A stretch of DNA of 64,000 nucleotides from Hyphomicrobiales bacterium. Lineage in GTDB: Bacteria > Pseudomonadota > Alphaproteobacteria > Rhizobiales > Beijerinckiaceae. Under the pieces are notes generated by a model. The model was not told the origin of the DNA, did not search any database, and saw only the letters and a list, made by a program, of their open reading frames with translations. The stretch is from positions 434,001-498,000 of the forward strand of contig JAIXYZ010000013.1 of assembly GCA_027489955.1 (NCBI GenBank). Reading direction: 5' to 3'. The position numbers were made by a program, and so were the translations under genes. This document shows positions 42,995 through 51,575 of this stretch, piece after piece. Positions within the stretch are counted from its first letter, which is position 1; every line of letters starts with the position of its first letter.

Positions 42995-43022
42995 TTGACT
43001 ATGTAGCAAAGCTACGTATGAC
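42995..43022 (+). promoter_or_regulatory. Promoter of the hexR-zwf-pgl operon
   Basis: TTGACT (42995-43000) and TATGAC (43017-43022) are spaced by 16 bases. The HexR-like dyad lies entirely in the spacer, so binding would block RNA polymerase. The transcript would have a leader of about 30 bases before the hexR ATG. Confidence 0.6.
43002..43016. promoter_or_regulatory. HexR-like operator in front of hexR
   Basis: Perfect arms GTAGC and GCTAC around AAA. It fits the HexR consensus as I recall it (TGTARTWWWWYTACA) at 12 of 15 positions. Its position inside the promoter spacer suggests autorepression relieved by KDPG, as for HexR in other proteobacteria. Confidence 0.6.
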
Positions 43023-43060
43023 TACGGGCAAGCAACGCCAGTCACTGACAGCCGGTCGCA

Positions 43061-43924
43061 ATGGAACAGTCCAACGGCCTTCTGACCCGCATCGCGGTGT
43101 CGGTGCCCGATCTCAGCCGATCCGAGGCGCAGGTCGCGCAATATGTGCTCACCAATCCCAATGCGGTGGTGAAGCTCTCCATCGCCGCGCTCGCCGCCAC
43201 CGCCGGCGTCAGCGAGCCGACGGTCGCCCGCTTCTGCAAGTCGATCGGGTTCTCCGGCCTCAAGGAGCTCAAGATCCAGCTCGCCCGGAGCCTCGCCGGC
43301 GGCATCCCCTACGTCCACAAGGACGTGAGCCCGTCCGACGAGCCGGCCGAGATCGCGGAGAAGATCTTCAACCGCTCCATCGCGACGCTGATCGCCGTGC
43401 GCGACCGGCTCGACGCGGCCTATCTCGCCCAGGCGGCCGAATTGATCGCCCGTGCCCGCAGGCTCGAGTTCTACGGCCAGGGCAATTCGGGTATCGTCGC
43501 GCTCGACGCCGAGCACAAGTTCTTCCGCCTCGGCATCGCGACGACGGCCCGCACCGATCCCCATATCCACGCCATGTCCGCGGCCCTGCTATCGACCGAT
43601 TCCGTTGTGGTCGCGATTTCCGCCTCGGGCCGCACGCTCGATCTCATCCGCTCGGTGCAGATCGCCCGCGAGAGCGGCGCGCGCGTCGTCGGCGTCACGT
43701 CCGGCGGCACGCCGCTGGCGCGCCTGTGCGATGTCACCATCGCGACGGACGTGTTCGAGGACCCGGACGTGTACTCGCCGATGACCTCGCGCCTGGCGCA
43801 CCTGGCCATCATCGATGCCCTGTCGGTCGCCGTCGCCGTCGCCAAGGGGCCCGACCTCATCCGGCAACTGGAGCGTGCCAAGACGACGGTGCGCGAGAAG
43901 CGGCCCCCCGACCTGAAACATTGA
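43061..43924 (+). CDS. hexR: RpiR-family regulator HexR
   Basis: 287 residues. The N-terminal RpiR-type helix-turn-helix reads LSIAALAATAGVSEPTVARFCKSIG (residues about 40-65). The SIS phosphosugar-binding domain begins at RLEFYGQGNSGIVALDAEHK and has AISASGRTLDLIRSV. HexR represses central carbon genes and is released by KDPG. The link to zwf, pgl, eda and edd in this window strongly supports the name. The gene carries a HexR-like site in its own promoter and is followed after 49 bases by zwf. Confidence 0.92.
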   Translation: MEQSNGLLTRIAVSVPDLSRSEAQVAQYVLTNPNAVVKLSIAALAATAGVSEPTVARFCKSIGFSGLKELKIQLARSLAGGIPYVHKDVSPSDEPAEIAEKIFNRSIATLIAVRDRLDAAYLAQAAELIARARRLEFYGQGNSGIVALDAEHKFFRLGIATTARTDPHIHAMSAALLSTDSVVVAISASGRTLDLIRSVQIARESGARVVGVTSGGTPLARLCDVTIATDVFEDPDVYSPMTSRLAHLAIIDALSVAVAVAKGPDLIRQLERAKTTVREKRPPDLKH

Positions 43925-43973
43925 GGCGCGGCGAGCGCTTCCTTCCGACGCCAGCCCCGCCTGAAAGGCCGCC

Positions 43974-45434
43974 ATGCAGCACGTCCTGCCCGAACGCACG
44001 CCAGTCCCCGATTTCGATCTCGTGATCTTCGGGGCGAGCGGCGACCTCGCCCTGCGCAAGCTCTTTCCGGCCCTGACCCGCCGTGACGCGGAGGGCGTGT
44101 TCCCCGCTACAAGCCGCGTGATCGGCGTCGTGCGCGGCGATCCGGAGGAAAGCCGCGCCAAGGTCGAGGAATGGCTGAAATCGGAGAAGATCTCCCAGGA
44201 GGAGATCGACGCCTTCCTCCAGCGGCTGACCTTCGCGCAGGTCGACGCGCGCCAGCCCGAGACTTTCGCCAACCTCAAGCAGGTCCTGGGCAAGAGCCAG
44301 CGCATCCGCGCCTTCTACCTGTCCACGCCGCCCGACCTTTTCATCCCCATCTGCCGCAATCTCGCGGCGGCTGGCCTGCTCGACGGCGACAGCCGCGTCG
44401 TCCTGGAAAAGCCGCTCGGCAAGGACGGCCGCTCGGCACGGGAGATCAACGACGCGGTCGCCGAGGTGCTGCCGGAATCGCGCACCTACCGCATCGATCA
44501 TTATCTGGGGAAGGAGACGGTCCAAAACCTCCTGGTCCTGCGCTTCGCCAACACGCTGTTCGAGCGGTCCTGGTCGTATCGCGACGTCGACCACGTGCAG
44601 ATCACGTGCGCCGAGACCGTCGGACTGGAGGCGCGGGCCGGCTATTACGACGGCGTCGGCGCCCTGCGCGACATGGTCCAGAACCACGTGCTGCAGCTCC
44701 TGTGCCTCTTTGCCCTGGAGCCGCCGAACACGCTCTCGGCCGACGCGGTGCGCGACGAGAAGGTGCGCATCCTGCGGGCCCTGCGGCCCATCGTCGGCCC
44801 GGACGTGGTGCAGAAGACCGTGCGCGGCCAGTACGCGCCAGGCTCGTCCGACGGCGCGCCGGTGCCCGGATACGGCGAAGAGCTTGGCCGGGAAAGCGGT
44901 ACCGAAACCTTCGCCGCGATCCGCTGCGAGCTGGACACGTGGCGCTGGGCGGGTGTGCCGATCTACCTGCGGACCGGCAAGCGGATGAGCGAGCGGCGCT
45001 CCGAGATCGTCGTCACGTTCAAGCGCGTGCCGCATTCCATCTTCCGCTCCGTCGATCCGGCCATGACGCTGGAGCCCAACCGCCTCGTCATCCGCTTGCA
45101 GCCCAACGAGGGCGTGACCTTGCAGATGATGATGAAGGTGCCCGGTTCCGGCCGCCTGAAGCTCGTCCCGCGGGAGCTCGACCTGAAATACGAGACCGCC
45201 TTCGAGATGCGCTCGCCCGATGCCTACGAGCGCCTGCTGACCGACGTGCTGCGCGGGGACCAGACCCTCTTCATGCGCCGCGACGAGGTCGAGGCCGCCT
45301 GGGCCTGGATCGATCCCATCATCGAGGGCTGGCGGGACTTCTATCCCAAGCCCCACCGCTACGCTTCCGGCTCCTGGGGACCGTCCCAGTCGGTCGGGCT
45401 GATCGAGCGGGAGGGGCGGTCGTGGCTGGATTGA
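43974..45434 (+). CDS. zwf: Glucose-6-phosphate 1-dehydrogenase
   Basis: 486 residues. Visible are the dinucleotide loop FGASGDLALRKLFPAL, EKPLGKDGRSAREIN, the substrate motif RIDHYLGKETVQN with Asp175 and His176, and HLPVYLRTGKRM-type WAGVPIYLRTGKRMS. The enzyme oxidises glucose 6-phosphate to 6-phosphogluconolactone, feeding the Entner-Doudoroff and pentose phosphate routes. It has an AAAGG ribosome site and overlaps the pgl start by 13 bases. Confidence 0.97.
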   Translation: MQHVLPERTPVPDFDLVIFGASGDLALRKLFPALTRRDAEGVFPATSRVIGVVRGDPEESRAKVEEWLKSEKISQEEIDAFLQRLTFAQVDARQPETFANLKQVLGKSQRIRAFYLSTPPDLFIPICRNLAAAGLLDGDSRVVLEKPLGKDGRSAREINDAVAEVLPESRTYRIDHYLGKETVQNLLVLRFANTLFERSWSYRDVDHVQITCAETVGLEARAGYYDGVGALRDMVQNHVLQLLCLFALEPPNTLSADAVRDEKVRILRALRPIVGPDVVQKTVRGQYAPGSSDGAPVPGYGEELGRESGTETFAAIRCELDTWRWAGVPIYLRTGKRMSERRSEIVVTFKRVPHSIFRSVDPAMTLEPNRLVIRLQPNEGVTLQMMMKVPGSGRLKLVPRELDLKYETAFEMRSPDAYERLLTDVLRGDQTLFMRRDEVEAAWAWIDPIIEGWRDFYPKPHRYASGSWGPSQSVGLIEREGRSWLD

Positions 45435-46123
45435 GCCCGCCGCGCATCCATGCGTTTCCGACGCTGGCCGAGGCTTCGGCGCAGCTCGCCGCGGACGTCG
45501 CCGGCCTCTTGCGGCAGGCGATCTCCGACCGCGGCCGCGCCGTCATCGCCGTGCCGGGCGGAACGACGCCGGCGGCTTTCCTGGCGGCTCTGGGCGCGCA
45601 GGACCTCGCCTGGGAACGCGTCACCGTGCTTCCGACCGACGAGCGCTACGTTCCGGTGACGGACGCCCAGTCCAACGAGGCCATGATCCGCCGCGCGCTG
45701 GCCCCGGTCGCCGCGGGCCGCGCAACGTTCCTGTCGCTCGGACCGCGCGGCGGACTGGAGCTTGAGCCGGCCGCCGCTCTCGCCTCCGCCGACGTCGCGG
45801 CGCTCGCTCCGCTCGACATCGTCGTCTCGGGCATGGGCGCCGACGCCCATATCGCATCCCTGTTCCCCGGCGATCCCGCAGCCGCGCCCGATGCCCGAAC
45901 CGCCGAGGTCGTTCCCGCGCGCCCACCGGGCCTGCCGCCGCGCCTGTCGCTGTCGGCGGCGGTGCTCGCGGGCGCCCGCACGGCCACGCTGCTGATCACC
46001 GGCGCCGAGAAGAGGCGCGTGCTGGACGCCGCCTCTTCCGGAGCGCCGAGCGCGGCGGCTCCGGTGACGGTCCTGACCCATCGTCGGGGTGACCCGCTGC
46101 AGGTGTACTGTAGCGAGTCGTAG
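45422..46123 (+). CDS. pgl: 6-phosphogluconolactonase
   Basis: 233 residues from the GTG at 45422, in the 3' end of zwf. The family marks are AVIAVPGGTTPAAFLAAL, LPTDERYVPVTDAQSNEAMIRRAL and SGMGADAHIASLFPG, where the usual GxGxDGHxASLFP pattern carries an Ala for the Gly before His. The enzyme opens the lactone to 6-phosphogluconate. A GGGAGGGG ribosome site lies ahead of the GTG. A TTG at 45431 is a less likely start. Confidence 0.93.
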   Translation: MAGLSPPRIHAFPTLAEASAQLAADVAGLLRQAISDRGRAVIAVPGGTTPAAFLAALGAQDLAWERVTVLPTDERYVPVTDAQSNEAMIRRALAPVAAGRATFLSLGPRGGLELEPAAALASADVAALAPLDIVVSGMGADAHIASLFPGDPAAAPDARTAEVVPARPPGLPPRLSLSAAVLAGARTATLLITGAEKRRVLDAASSGAPSAAAPVTVLTHRRGDPLQVYCSES

Positions 46124-46141
46124 TTTTCGGCGATTCGAGTT

Positions 46142-46156
46142 CGTAGTTTTACTCCA
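46142..46156. promoter_or_regulatory. HexR-like site downstream of pgl
   Basis: The site with GTAGTTTTACTCC as its core matches the HexR consensus as I recall it at 13 of 15 positions (both mismatches are in the outer arms). It lies 19 bases after the pgl stop and about 235 bases upstream of the eda start, so it could serve a distal eda promoter. Confidence 0.45.
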
Positions 46157-46313
46157 GCATGGATAACGCGCCGTCGTGCTGCACTGCACCCTGGCGGCGA
46201 CCAGCTCGGATCGTTGGAAAATTTCACTCTTGCGCGATCCTGCCGCTGCGATGGCGAGAGAATGCGCTGGCGCAAATCCGTCGAAATCGAGCGAAACGGG
46301 ACTTGTCGAACGA

Positions 46314-46342
46314 TTGTGAATGTAGCATTACTACTGTCACAA
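46314..46342. promoter_or_regulatory. Extended dyad with HexR-like core upstream of eda
   Basis: The core TGTAGCATTACTACT (46321-46335) matches the HexR consensus as recalled at 13 of 15 positions. It is flanked by TTGTGA (46314-46319) and TCACAA (46337-46342), which form a second perfect inverted repeat with exactly the same centre (46328). The dyad lies about 50 bases before the eda ATG at 46391. Confidence 0.6.
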
Positions 46343-46390
46343 ACGCGCTCCGGACCAACCGGAGCTGACAGGGATGGATCGCCAGAGCTC

Positions 46391-47044
46391 ATGTCCGACA
46401 GCTTGATCGCGCGCATCGGCCGTTGTGCCGTCGTACCGGTCGTCGTGATCGACACGCCCCGCCAGGGCGTCGATCTCGCCCGGGCGCTGCTGCGTGGCGG
46501 CATCGACGTGATCGAGGTCACGCTGCGCACGCCCGCCGCTATCGAGGCGCTGGAGGCGATCGTCGCCGAAGTCCCTGGAATCCTGCCCGTCGCCGGAACC
46601 GTCGTGACGCCCGACCAGGTGCGCCGCGTCCGGCAGGCGGGCGCGAAGGTCCTCATCAGCCCCGGCTTCACCGAGGCCGCCTCCGACGCCGTGAAGGCGG
46701 AGGGGCTCGCGTGGCTCCCCGGCGCCGCGACCGCATCCGACGTGATGCGCGCCACCGCCGCCGGCTGGAACACCCTGAAATTCTTCCCCGCCGAACAGGC
46801 GGGGGGACTGGCGATGCTGAAGGCCCTTTCGGGGCCCTTCGGCCAGGTCCGGTTCTGCCCAACGGGCGGCATCGGTCCGGACAACGCGCCGGCCTATCTG
46901 TCGCAGCCCTTCGTGGTCGCCATCGGCGGCTCGTGGCTTGCGCCGGCCAAGGCCGTCGCCGATGGCGATTTCGATCGCATCGAACAACTCGCGGCGGCCG
47001 CCCGGGCCCTCGCGGAACGCGTTCGGGGGCCAACCCCGGCATAA
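46391..47044 (+). CDS. eda: KDPG / 2-keto-3-deoxy-6-phosphogluconate aldolase
   Basis: 217 residues. The sequence shows VVVIDTPRQGVDLARALLRGGIDVIEVTLRTPAAIEA, VAGTVVTPDQ, ISPGFTEAASDAVK and LKFFPAEQAGGLAMLKALSGPF with the Schiff-base Lys in TLKFFPAE. The C-terminal FCPTGGIGPDN is the phosphate-binding loop. The enzyme splits KDPG to pyruvate and glyceraldehyde 3-phosphate. The ATG at 46391 is the start of the fold; the frame upstream (from 46214) crosses the regulatory dyad and is not coding. It is followed 70 bases later by the ABC transporter genes. Confidence 0.95.
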   Translation: MSDSLIARIGRCAVVPVVVIDTPRQGVDLARALLRGGIDVIEVTLRTPAAIEALEAIVAEVPGILPVAGTVVTPDQVRRVRQAGAKVLISPGFTEAASDAVKAEGLAWLPGAATASDVMRATAAGWNTLKFFPAEQAGGLAMLKALSGPFGQVRFCPTGGIGPDNAPAYLSQPFVVAIGGSWLAPAKAVADGDFDRIEQLAAAARALAERVRGPTPA

Positions 47045-47114
47045 GGCGCAGTCGCCGGTCCCGATGGGCCGGCGCGCCGTCATCGGGAAGAAAACGTAGC
47101 GGAGGACGCACAAA

Positions 47115-48146
47115 ATGAAGACGTTTCTGAAGACCGGCCTCGGCGCCGCTGCCCTGCTCGTCGCGATGCAGGGCGGGGCCATGGCCCAGGGCCAGCTCAA
47201 CCTCTACTGCTCGGTGCAGGTGGAGTGGTGCCAGGCGATCGCTGCCAATTTCGAGAAGGCCAGCGGCGTCAAGGTCAACATGACCCAGACCGGTTCGGGC
47301 GAGACGCTTGCCAAGCTGCAGGCCGAGAAGTCCAACCCGAAGGCCGACGTGTGGTTCGGCGGCACCGGCGATCCGCACCTGATCGCGGCCGAGGAAGGCC
47401 TGACCACCGAATACTCCTCGCCGGCGATGAAGGACCTGCACGACTGGGCGCAGAACCAGTATGCCAGCTCCAAGAAGCGCTCCATCGGCGTGTATTCCGG
47501 CGCCGTCGGCTTCGGCTTCAACAAGGAACTGCTGGCCAAGAAGAAGGTCGCCGAGCCCAAGAGCTGGGCCGACCTGCTGAAGCCGGAATACAAGGGCGAG
47601 ATCCAGGTCGCCAACCCGAACTCGTCCGGCACGGCCTACATCGTCATCGCCACCCTCGTGCAGATCATGGGCGAGGACCAGGCGTTCGAGTACATGAAGA
47701 AGCTGCACGCCAACATCAACGCCTATACCCGCTCCGGCACCGGCCCGATCAAGGCCGTGGCTCGCGGCGAGACCGGCGTGTCGATCTCGTTCGTGCATGA
47801 CGCGGTGACCGAGGCCAATGCGGGCTTCCCCGTCGGCTATGCGACGCCGTCGGAAGGCACCGGGTTCGAGATCGGCTCGCTGTCGATCGTTGCCGGCGCG
47901 CGCAACATGGACCAGGCCAAGAAGTTCTACGACTGGGCCCTGACCCCCGACGCGCAGAAGCTCGGCTACGAGGTCGGCAAGCAGTTGCAGATGCCGTCCA
48001 ACCGCAACGCGCCGCTGCCGCCGAACGCGCCCGACCTCACGAAGATCAAGCTGATCAACTATGACTTCGTGAAGTACGGGAAGTCGGCCGAGCGCCGCCG
48101 CCTGCTCGCCAAGTGGGACGCCGAGATCGGCGCCCTGCCGAAGTAG
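47115..48146 (+). CDS. ABC transporter substrate-binding protein 1 (AfuA-like)
   Basis: 343 residues. Signal peptide of about 24 residues ending GGAMA before QGQLNLYCSVQVEWC. The mature part follows the type II (ferric-binding-like) fold: GTGDPHLIAAEE, IQVANPNSSGTAYIVIATLV, RSGTGPIKAVARGETGVSISF and GFPVGYATPSEG. The two early Cys in CSVQVEWC are a feature of the AfuA group, whose founding member in Actinobacillus binds hexose phosphates rather than iron. A GGAGG ribosome site precedes the ATG. The gene is a paralogue of the next one, a tandem duplication. Confidence 0.85.
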   Translation: MKTFLKTGLGAAALLVAMQGGAMAQGQLNLYCSVQVEWCQAIAANFEKASGVKVNMTQTGSGETLAKLQAEKSNPKADVWFGGTGDPHLIAAEEGLTTEYSSPAMKDLHDWAQNQYASSKKRSIGVYSGAVGFGFNKELLAKKKVAEPKSWADLLKPEYKGEIQVANPNSSGTAYIVIATLVQIMGEDQAFEYMKKLHANINAYTRSGTGPIKAVARGETGVSISFVHDAVTEANAGFPVGYATPSEGTGFEIGSLSIVAGARNMDQAKKFYDWALTPDAQKLGYEVGKQLQMPSNRNAPLPPNAPDLTKIKLINYDFVKYGKSAERRRLLAKWDAEIGALPK

Positions 48147-48168
48147 GCCTGGACTTATTTCCAAGACG

Positions 48169-48195
48169 GACGGCGCCGCCACCTGCGGCGCCGTC
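48169..48195 (+). other. Stable hairpin between the two binding-protein genes
   Basis: A perfect 11-base GC-rich stem (GACGGCGCCGC with GCGGCGCCGTC) with loop CACCT lies 23 bases after binding protein 1. There is no U-tract, so it may be an mRNA-stabilising element that raises the level of the first protein, a common feature of binding-protein operons. Confidence 0.55.
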
Positions 48196-48243
48196 ACCTT
48201 GACAGGCCGCGCGAACGGCCGCCCGATCCCGGAGGAAACCCCG

Positions 48244-49269
48244 ATGAAAGCAGCTCTCGGCGCCGCAGGCTTCGTCCTGGCGGCCCTCGTTCCCGGCGCG
48301 GCGTTCGCGCAGGGCAACGTCAATGTCTATTGCTCGATGCAGGCCGACTGGTGCCAGGGCATGGCGGTCGCCTTCGAGAAGGAGACCGGCATCAAGGTCA
48401 ACATGACCCAGAAGTCGGTGGGCGAGACCTTCGCCCAGGTGCGCGCTGAAAAGGCCAACCCGCGTGGGGATATCTGGTACGGGGGTACCCAGGATCCGCA
48501 CCTGGTGGCGGCCGCCGAGGGGCTGACGGAAGTCTATGACAGCAAGCTCGTCGGCAACCTGCAGCCCTGGGCGCAGAACCAGTGGATGACGTCGAAGAAG
48601 AAGTCGGTGGGCATCTATTCCGGCGCCGTCGGCATCGGCTTCAACACCGAGGTCCTGGCCCGCAAGAAGCTCCAGCCGCCCAAATGCTGGGCCGACCTTC
48701 TGAAGGCGGAGTACAAGGGCGAGATCCAGATGCCGAACCCGAATTCCTCGGGCGGCGCCTACCTGATGGTCGCCACGCTCGTCCAGCTCATGGGCGAGGA
48801 CAAGGCCTTCGATTACCTGAAACAGCTCCATGCGAGCATCAACACGTACCAGAAGTCGGGCGCGGGGCCCGTCAAGGCCGCCGCGCGCGGCGAGACCGGC
48901 ATCGGCCTCGGCTTCATCGCCGACATCGTGACGGAGGCCAAGGCCGGCTTCCCGATCAGCTTCAACGCGCCGTGCGAGGGAACGGCGTACGAAGTCGGCT
49001 CGATGTCGATCATCGCCGGTGCGCGCAATCTGGAGAACGCCAAGAAGTTCTACGATTGGGCGCTCACGCCGCCGGCTCAGAAGATCGGCTACGACGTCGG
49101 CAAGATGAACGTCACGCCCTCGCACACGGCGTCCGAACTGCCTCCCGGCGCGCCCGACCTGACGAAGTTCAAGCTCATCAACTATGACTTCGTGAAGTAC
49201 GGGTCGTCGGAGGAGCGCAAGCGCCTCATCGACCGGTGGGAAAAGGACATCAACAGCCTTCCCCGCTGA
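48244..49269 (+). CDS. ABC transporter substrate-binding protein 2 (AfuA-like)
   Basis: 341 residues, clearly homologous to the preceding gene along its full length. Signal peptide ending GAAFA before QGNVNVYCSMQADWC. Shared segments include QDPHLVAAAEGLT, MPNPNSSGGAYLMVATLVQLM, GPVKAAARGETGIG and KLINYDFVKYG. It has two additional Cys (PPKCWADLL and NAPCEGTAY) absent from binding protein 1, which may form an extra disulfide and alter ligand choice. The ATG at 48244 follows a GGAGG site. Confidence 0.85.
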   Translation: MKAALGAAGFVLAALVPGAAFAQGNVNVYCSMQADWCQGMAVAFEKETGIKVNMTQKSVGETFAQVRAEKANPRGDIWYGGTQDPHLVAAAEGLTEVYDSKLVGNLQPWAQNQWMTSKKKSVGIYSGAVGIGFNTEVLARKKLQPPKCWADLLKAEYKGEIQMPNPNSSGGAYLMVATLVQLMGEDKAFDYLKQLHASINTYQKSGAGPVKAAARGETGIGLGFIADIVTEAKAGFPISFNAPCEGTAYEVGSMSIIAGARNLENAKKFYDWALTPPAQKIGYDVGKMNVTPSHTASELPPGAPDLTKFKLINYDFVKYGSSEERKRLIDRWEKDINSLPR

Positions 49270-49277
49270 GAACGGAC

Positions 49278-49304
49278 GGGGAGGGGCGGCCGCCGCCTCT
49301 CCCT
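49278..49304 (+). other. Hairpin between binding protein 2 and permease
   Basis: An approximately 12-base stem (GGGGAGGGGCGG with CCGCCTCTCCCT, including two G-U pairs) with a three-base loop. No U-tract follows. As with the earlier hairpin, this could limit transcription or decay between the binding-protein genes and the permease gene. Confidence 0.45.
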
Positions 49305-49361
49305 CCCAATTCAGACGACGGCGCGGCGCGCCGTTCCGCGGTCAGACTGGAAAGCCCGGCC

Positions 49362-51575
49362 ATGCTCATGCGAAGCACGAATATCTGGTGGATCGTCGCG
49401 GTTCTCGGCCTCGCCGTCCTGCCCTGGCATATGCAACAGGACGGCCTGACCCTGTCGGCGCTGACCGCGCTGGCGGCGGGCGATGCCAACGCGGCGTCGG
49501 CCCTGGCCCAGGCGCTGTTTTTCGGCCGCTTCTGGTTCTGGCCCCTCATGGCCGCCGCGGCGCTCGGCGCCTATGCGGCGCTCGCGGTCTCCGACCGCGC
49601 GACGCGAGGGCGCATCTTCATCGCCGCCGGGATTTTCGGCCTCGCCGCGTTCGTGGCGCAGGGCCTGGCCATCGGCATCCGCGGCTGGACCGCCCCCTGG
49701 CTGACCGAGGCCTTCGGTGAACTCGGCGACCGCCAGTTCGGCATCGGGCTCGGGGCCGTCATCACCTTCGTCGGCTTCCTGTTCATGCTGACAGACGGGC
49801 TCGCCCTGCGCGGCCTGTTCAAGGGCGACCGGTTCACTGCGGGTGCGGTCGGGCTGATCGTCGCCTCGATCATCGCCTTCACCTTCTGGCCCATGGCCAC
49901 GATGCTGAGCGAGGCCTTCAAGCCGACCGAGGATGCGGGCCCCATCACGGCCTTCCTCTCCCGGTTCGTCGACCGGAAGGTCTGGGGCCTCGCCTGCCTG
50001 ACCTCCCGGTCCTCCTGCGGCGTCGCCTGGAACACGCTCGCGCTCGCCTTCTCCACGGCGACGGCCTGCACCGTGCTCGGCCTATGCTTCGCGCTGATCG
50101 TGACCCGCACCGATTTCCGCGCCAAGCGCGTGATGCGGCTGCTGACCGTGTTGCCGATCATCACGCCGCCCTTCGTCATCGGTCTCGGGCTGATCCTGAT
50201 CTTCGGCCGCTCCGGCGTGGTGAACCAGTTCGTGGAATACCTGACGGGCGAGTCCCTCGGCCGCTGGATCTACGGCTTCCAGGGCGTCTGGCTCGCGCAG
50301 ACGTTCAGCTTCACGCCGACCGCCTTCCTCGTGCTCATCGGCGTCGTAGAAGGCATCTCGCCCTCGCTCGAGGAGGCCTCGCAGACGCTGAAGGCCAACC
50401 GCATGCGCACGTTCCGCTCGGTCACGCTGCCGCTGATGCGGCCGGGCCTGGCGAACGCGTTCCTCGTCGTCTTCGTCGAGAGCCTGGCGGATTTCGGCAA
50501 CCCGATCGTGCTCGGCGGCTCGTTCGGCGTGCTCTCGACCGAGATCTTCTTCGCGGTCGTCGGCGCCCAGGCCGATTTCAGCCGCGCGGCCATGCTGGCC
50601 TTCATCCTGCTCGGCTTCGCGCTGCTGATCTTCTTCGCCCAGCGCGCCATCGTCGGCAACAAGAGCTACGTGTCGATGACCGGCAAGGGCGACACCGGCC
50701 TGCCGACGCCGCTGCCCACGAGCGTGCGCCGCATCGCCTACGGCATCGCCGTGCCGTGGGCGGCCCTGACGATCTTCGTCTACACGATGGCGCTCGCGGG
50801 CGGCTTCGTGAAGGTCTGGGGCCGCGACTGGACGCCCACGCTCAGCCATTATGCCCGCGCCTTCGCCATCGATTTCGGCGCCAACGGGCAGATCATCCTG
50901 TCCGGCGGAGCCTGGGGCTCGCTCCAGACGACGCTGATGCTGGCGGCGGCGGCCGCACCGCTCACCGCGGGCCTCGGCCTGCTGGCGGCGTGGGTGCTCT
51001 CGCGCCAGCGCTTCAAGGGCCGCACGGCGCTGGAATTCGCGCTGATGCTCACCTTCGCGGTGCCGGGCACCGTGATCGGCATCGCCTACATCCTGACCTA
51101 CAACATCCCGCCGCTGGAGATCACCGGCACGGCCATCATCCTGATCGTCTGCTTCGTCTTCCGGAACCTGCCGGTGGGCGTGCGGTCGGGCCTTGCCGCG
51201 ATGAGCCAGCTCGACAAGAGCCTCGACGAGGCCTCCACCACGCTGCGTGCGTCCACCTGGACCACGCTACGCCGGGTGGTGCTGCCCCTGCTGAAGCCGG
51301 CCATCGTCACGGCGCTCGTCTATTCGTTCGTGCGGGCGATGACGACCGTCAGCGCGGTCATCTTCCTCGTCTCGGCCCAGTACGAGATGGCGACGGTGTA
51401 CATCATCAACCGGACGATCAACGGCGATTACGGCCTGGCGATCGCCTACTCGTCCACGCTGATCGTGATCATGATGATCGCCATCGGCCTCATCAACCTG
51501 GTCGTGGGCAAGCGGCGCCTCGGGCGCCGCACCGCCGCCCCGGCCCGCCTGAAGACTGCTGGAGGGCACGCGTGA
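49362..51575 (+). CDS. ABC transporter permease, fused two-domain form (AfuB/FbpB-like)
   Basis: 737 residues with about 14 hydrophobic helices. The first four helices are followed by two binding-protein-dependent permease domains, each with an EAA-type loop: SLEEASQTLKANRMRTFRSVTLPLMRP in the first and SLDEASTTLRASTWTTLRRVVLPLLKP in the second. Fused double permeases of about 700 residues are typical of the ferric/AfuB group, so one polypeptide forms the entire channel. The ATG at 49362 begins before the first helix; a frame from 49236 overlaps the binding-protein gene and is not coding. The stop overlaps the ATPase start in GTGA. Confidence 0.9.
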   Translation: MLMRSTNIWWIVAVLGLAVLPWHMQQDGLTLSALTALAAGDANAASALAQALFFGRFWFWPLMAAAALGAYAALAVSDRATRGRIFIAAGIFGLAAFVAQGLAIGIRGWTAPWLTEAFGELGDRQFGIGLGAVITFVGFLFMLTDGLALRGLFKGDRFTAGAVGLIVASIIAFTFWPMATMLSEAFKPTEDAGPITAFLSRFVDRKVWGLACLTSRSSCGVAWNTLALAFSTATACTVLGLCFALIVTRTDFRAKRVMRLLTVLPIITPPFVIGLGLILIFGRSGVVNQFVEYLTGESLGRWIYGFQGVWLAQTFSFTPTAFLVLIGVVEGISPSLEEASQTLKANRMRTFRSVTLPLMRPGLANAFLVVFVESLADFGNPIVLGGSFGVLSTEIFFAVVGAQADFSRAAMLAFILLGFALLIFFAQRAIVGNKSYVSMTGKGDTGLPTPLPTSVRRIAYGIAVPWAALTIFVYTMALAGGFVKVWGRDWTPTLSHYARAFAIDFGANGQIILSGGAWGSLQTTLMLAAAAAPLTAGLGLLAAWVLSRQRFKGRTALEFALMLTFAVPGTVIGIAYILTYNIPPLEITGTAIILIVCFVFRNLPVGVRSGLAAMSQLDKSLDEASTTLRASTWTTLRRVVLPLLKPAIVTALVYSFVRAMTTVSAVIFLVSAQYEMATVYIINRTINGDYGLAIAYSSTLIVIMMIAIGLINLVVGKRRLGRRTAAPARLKTAGGHA

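Noticed and set aside
46314-46342. CRP-type site TGTGA-N6-TCACA before eda
   Set aside because: The two halves are separated by 17 or more bases instead of 6, so a standard CRP site is not present.
46159-46368. Small open frame of 69 codons between pgl and eda
   Set aside because: It crosses the regulatory dyad, has no ribosome site and no protein-like pattern.
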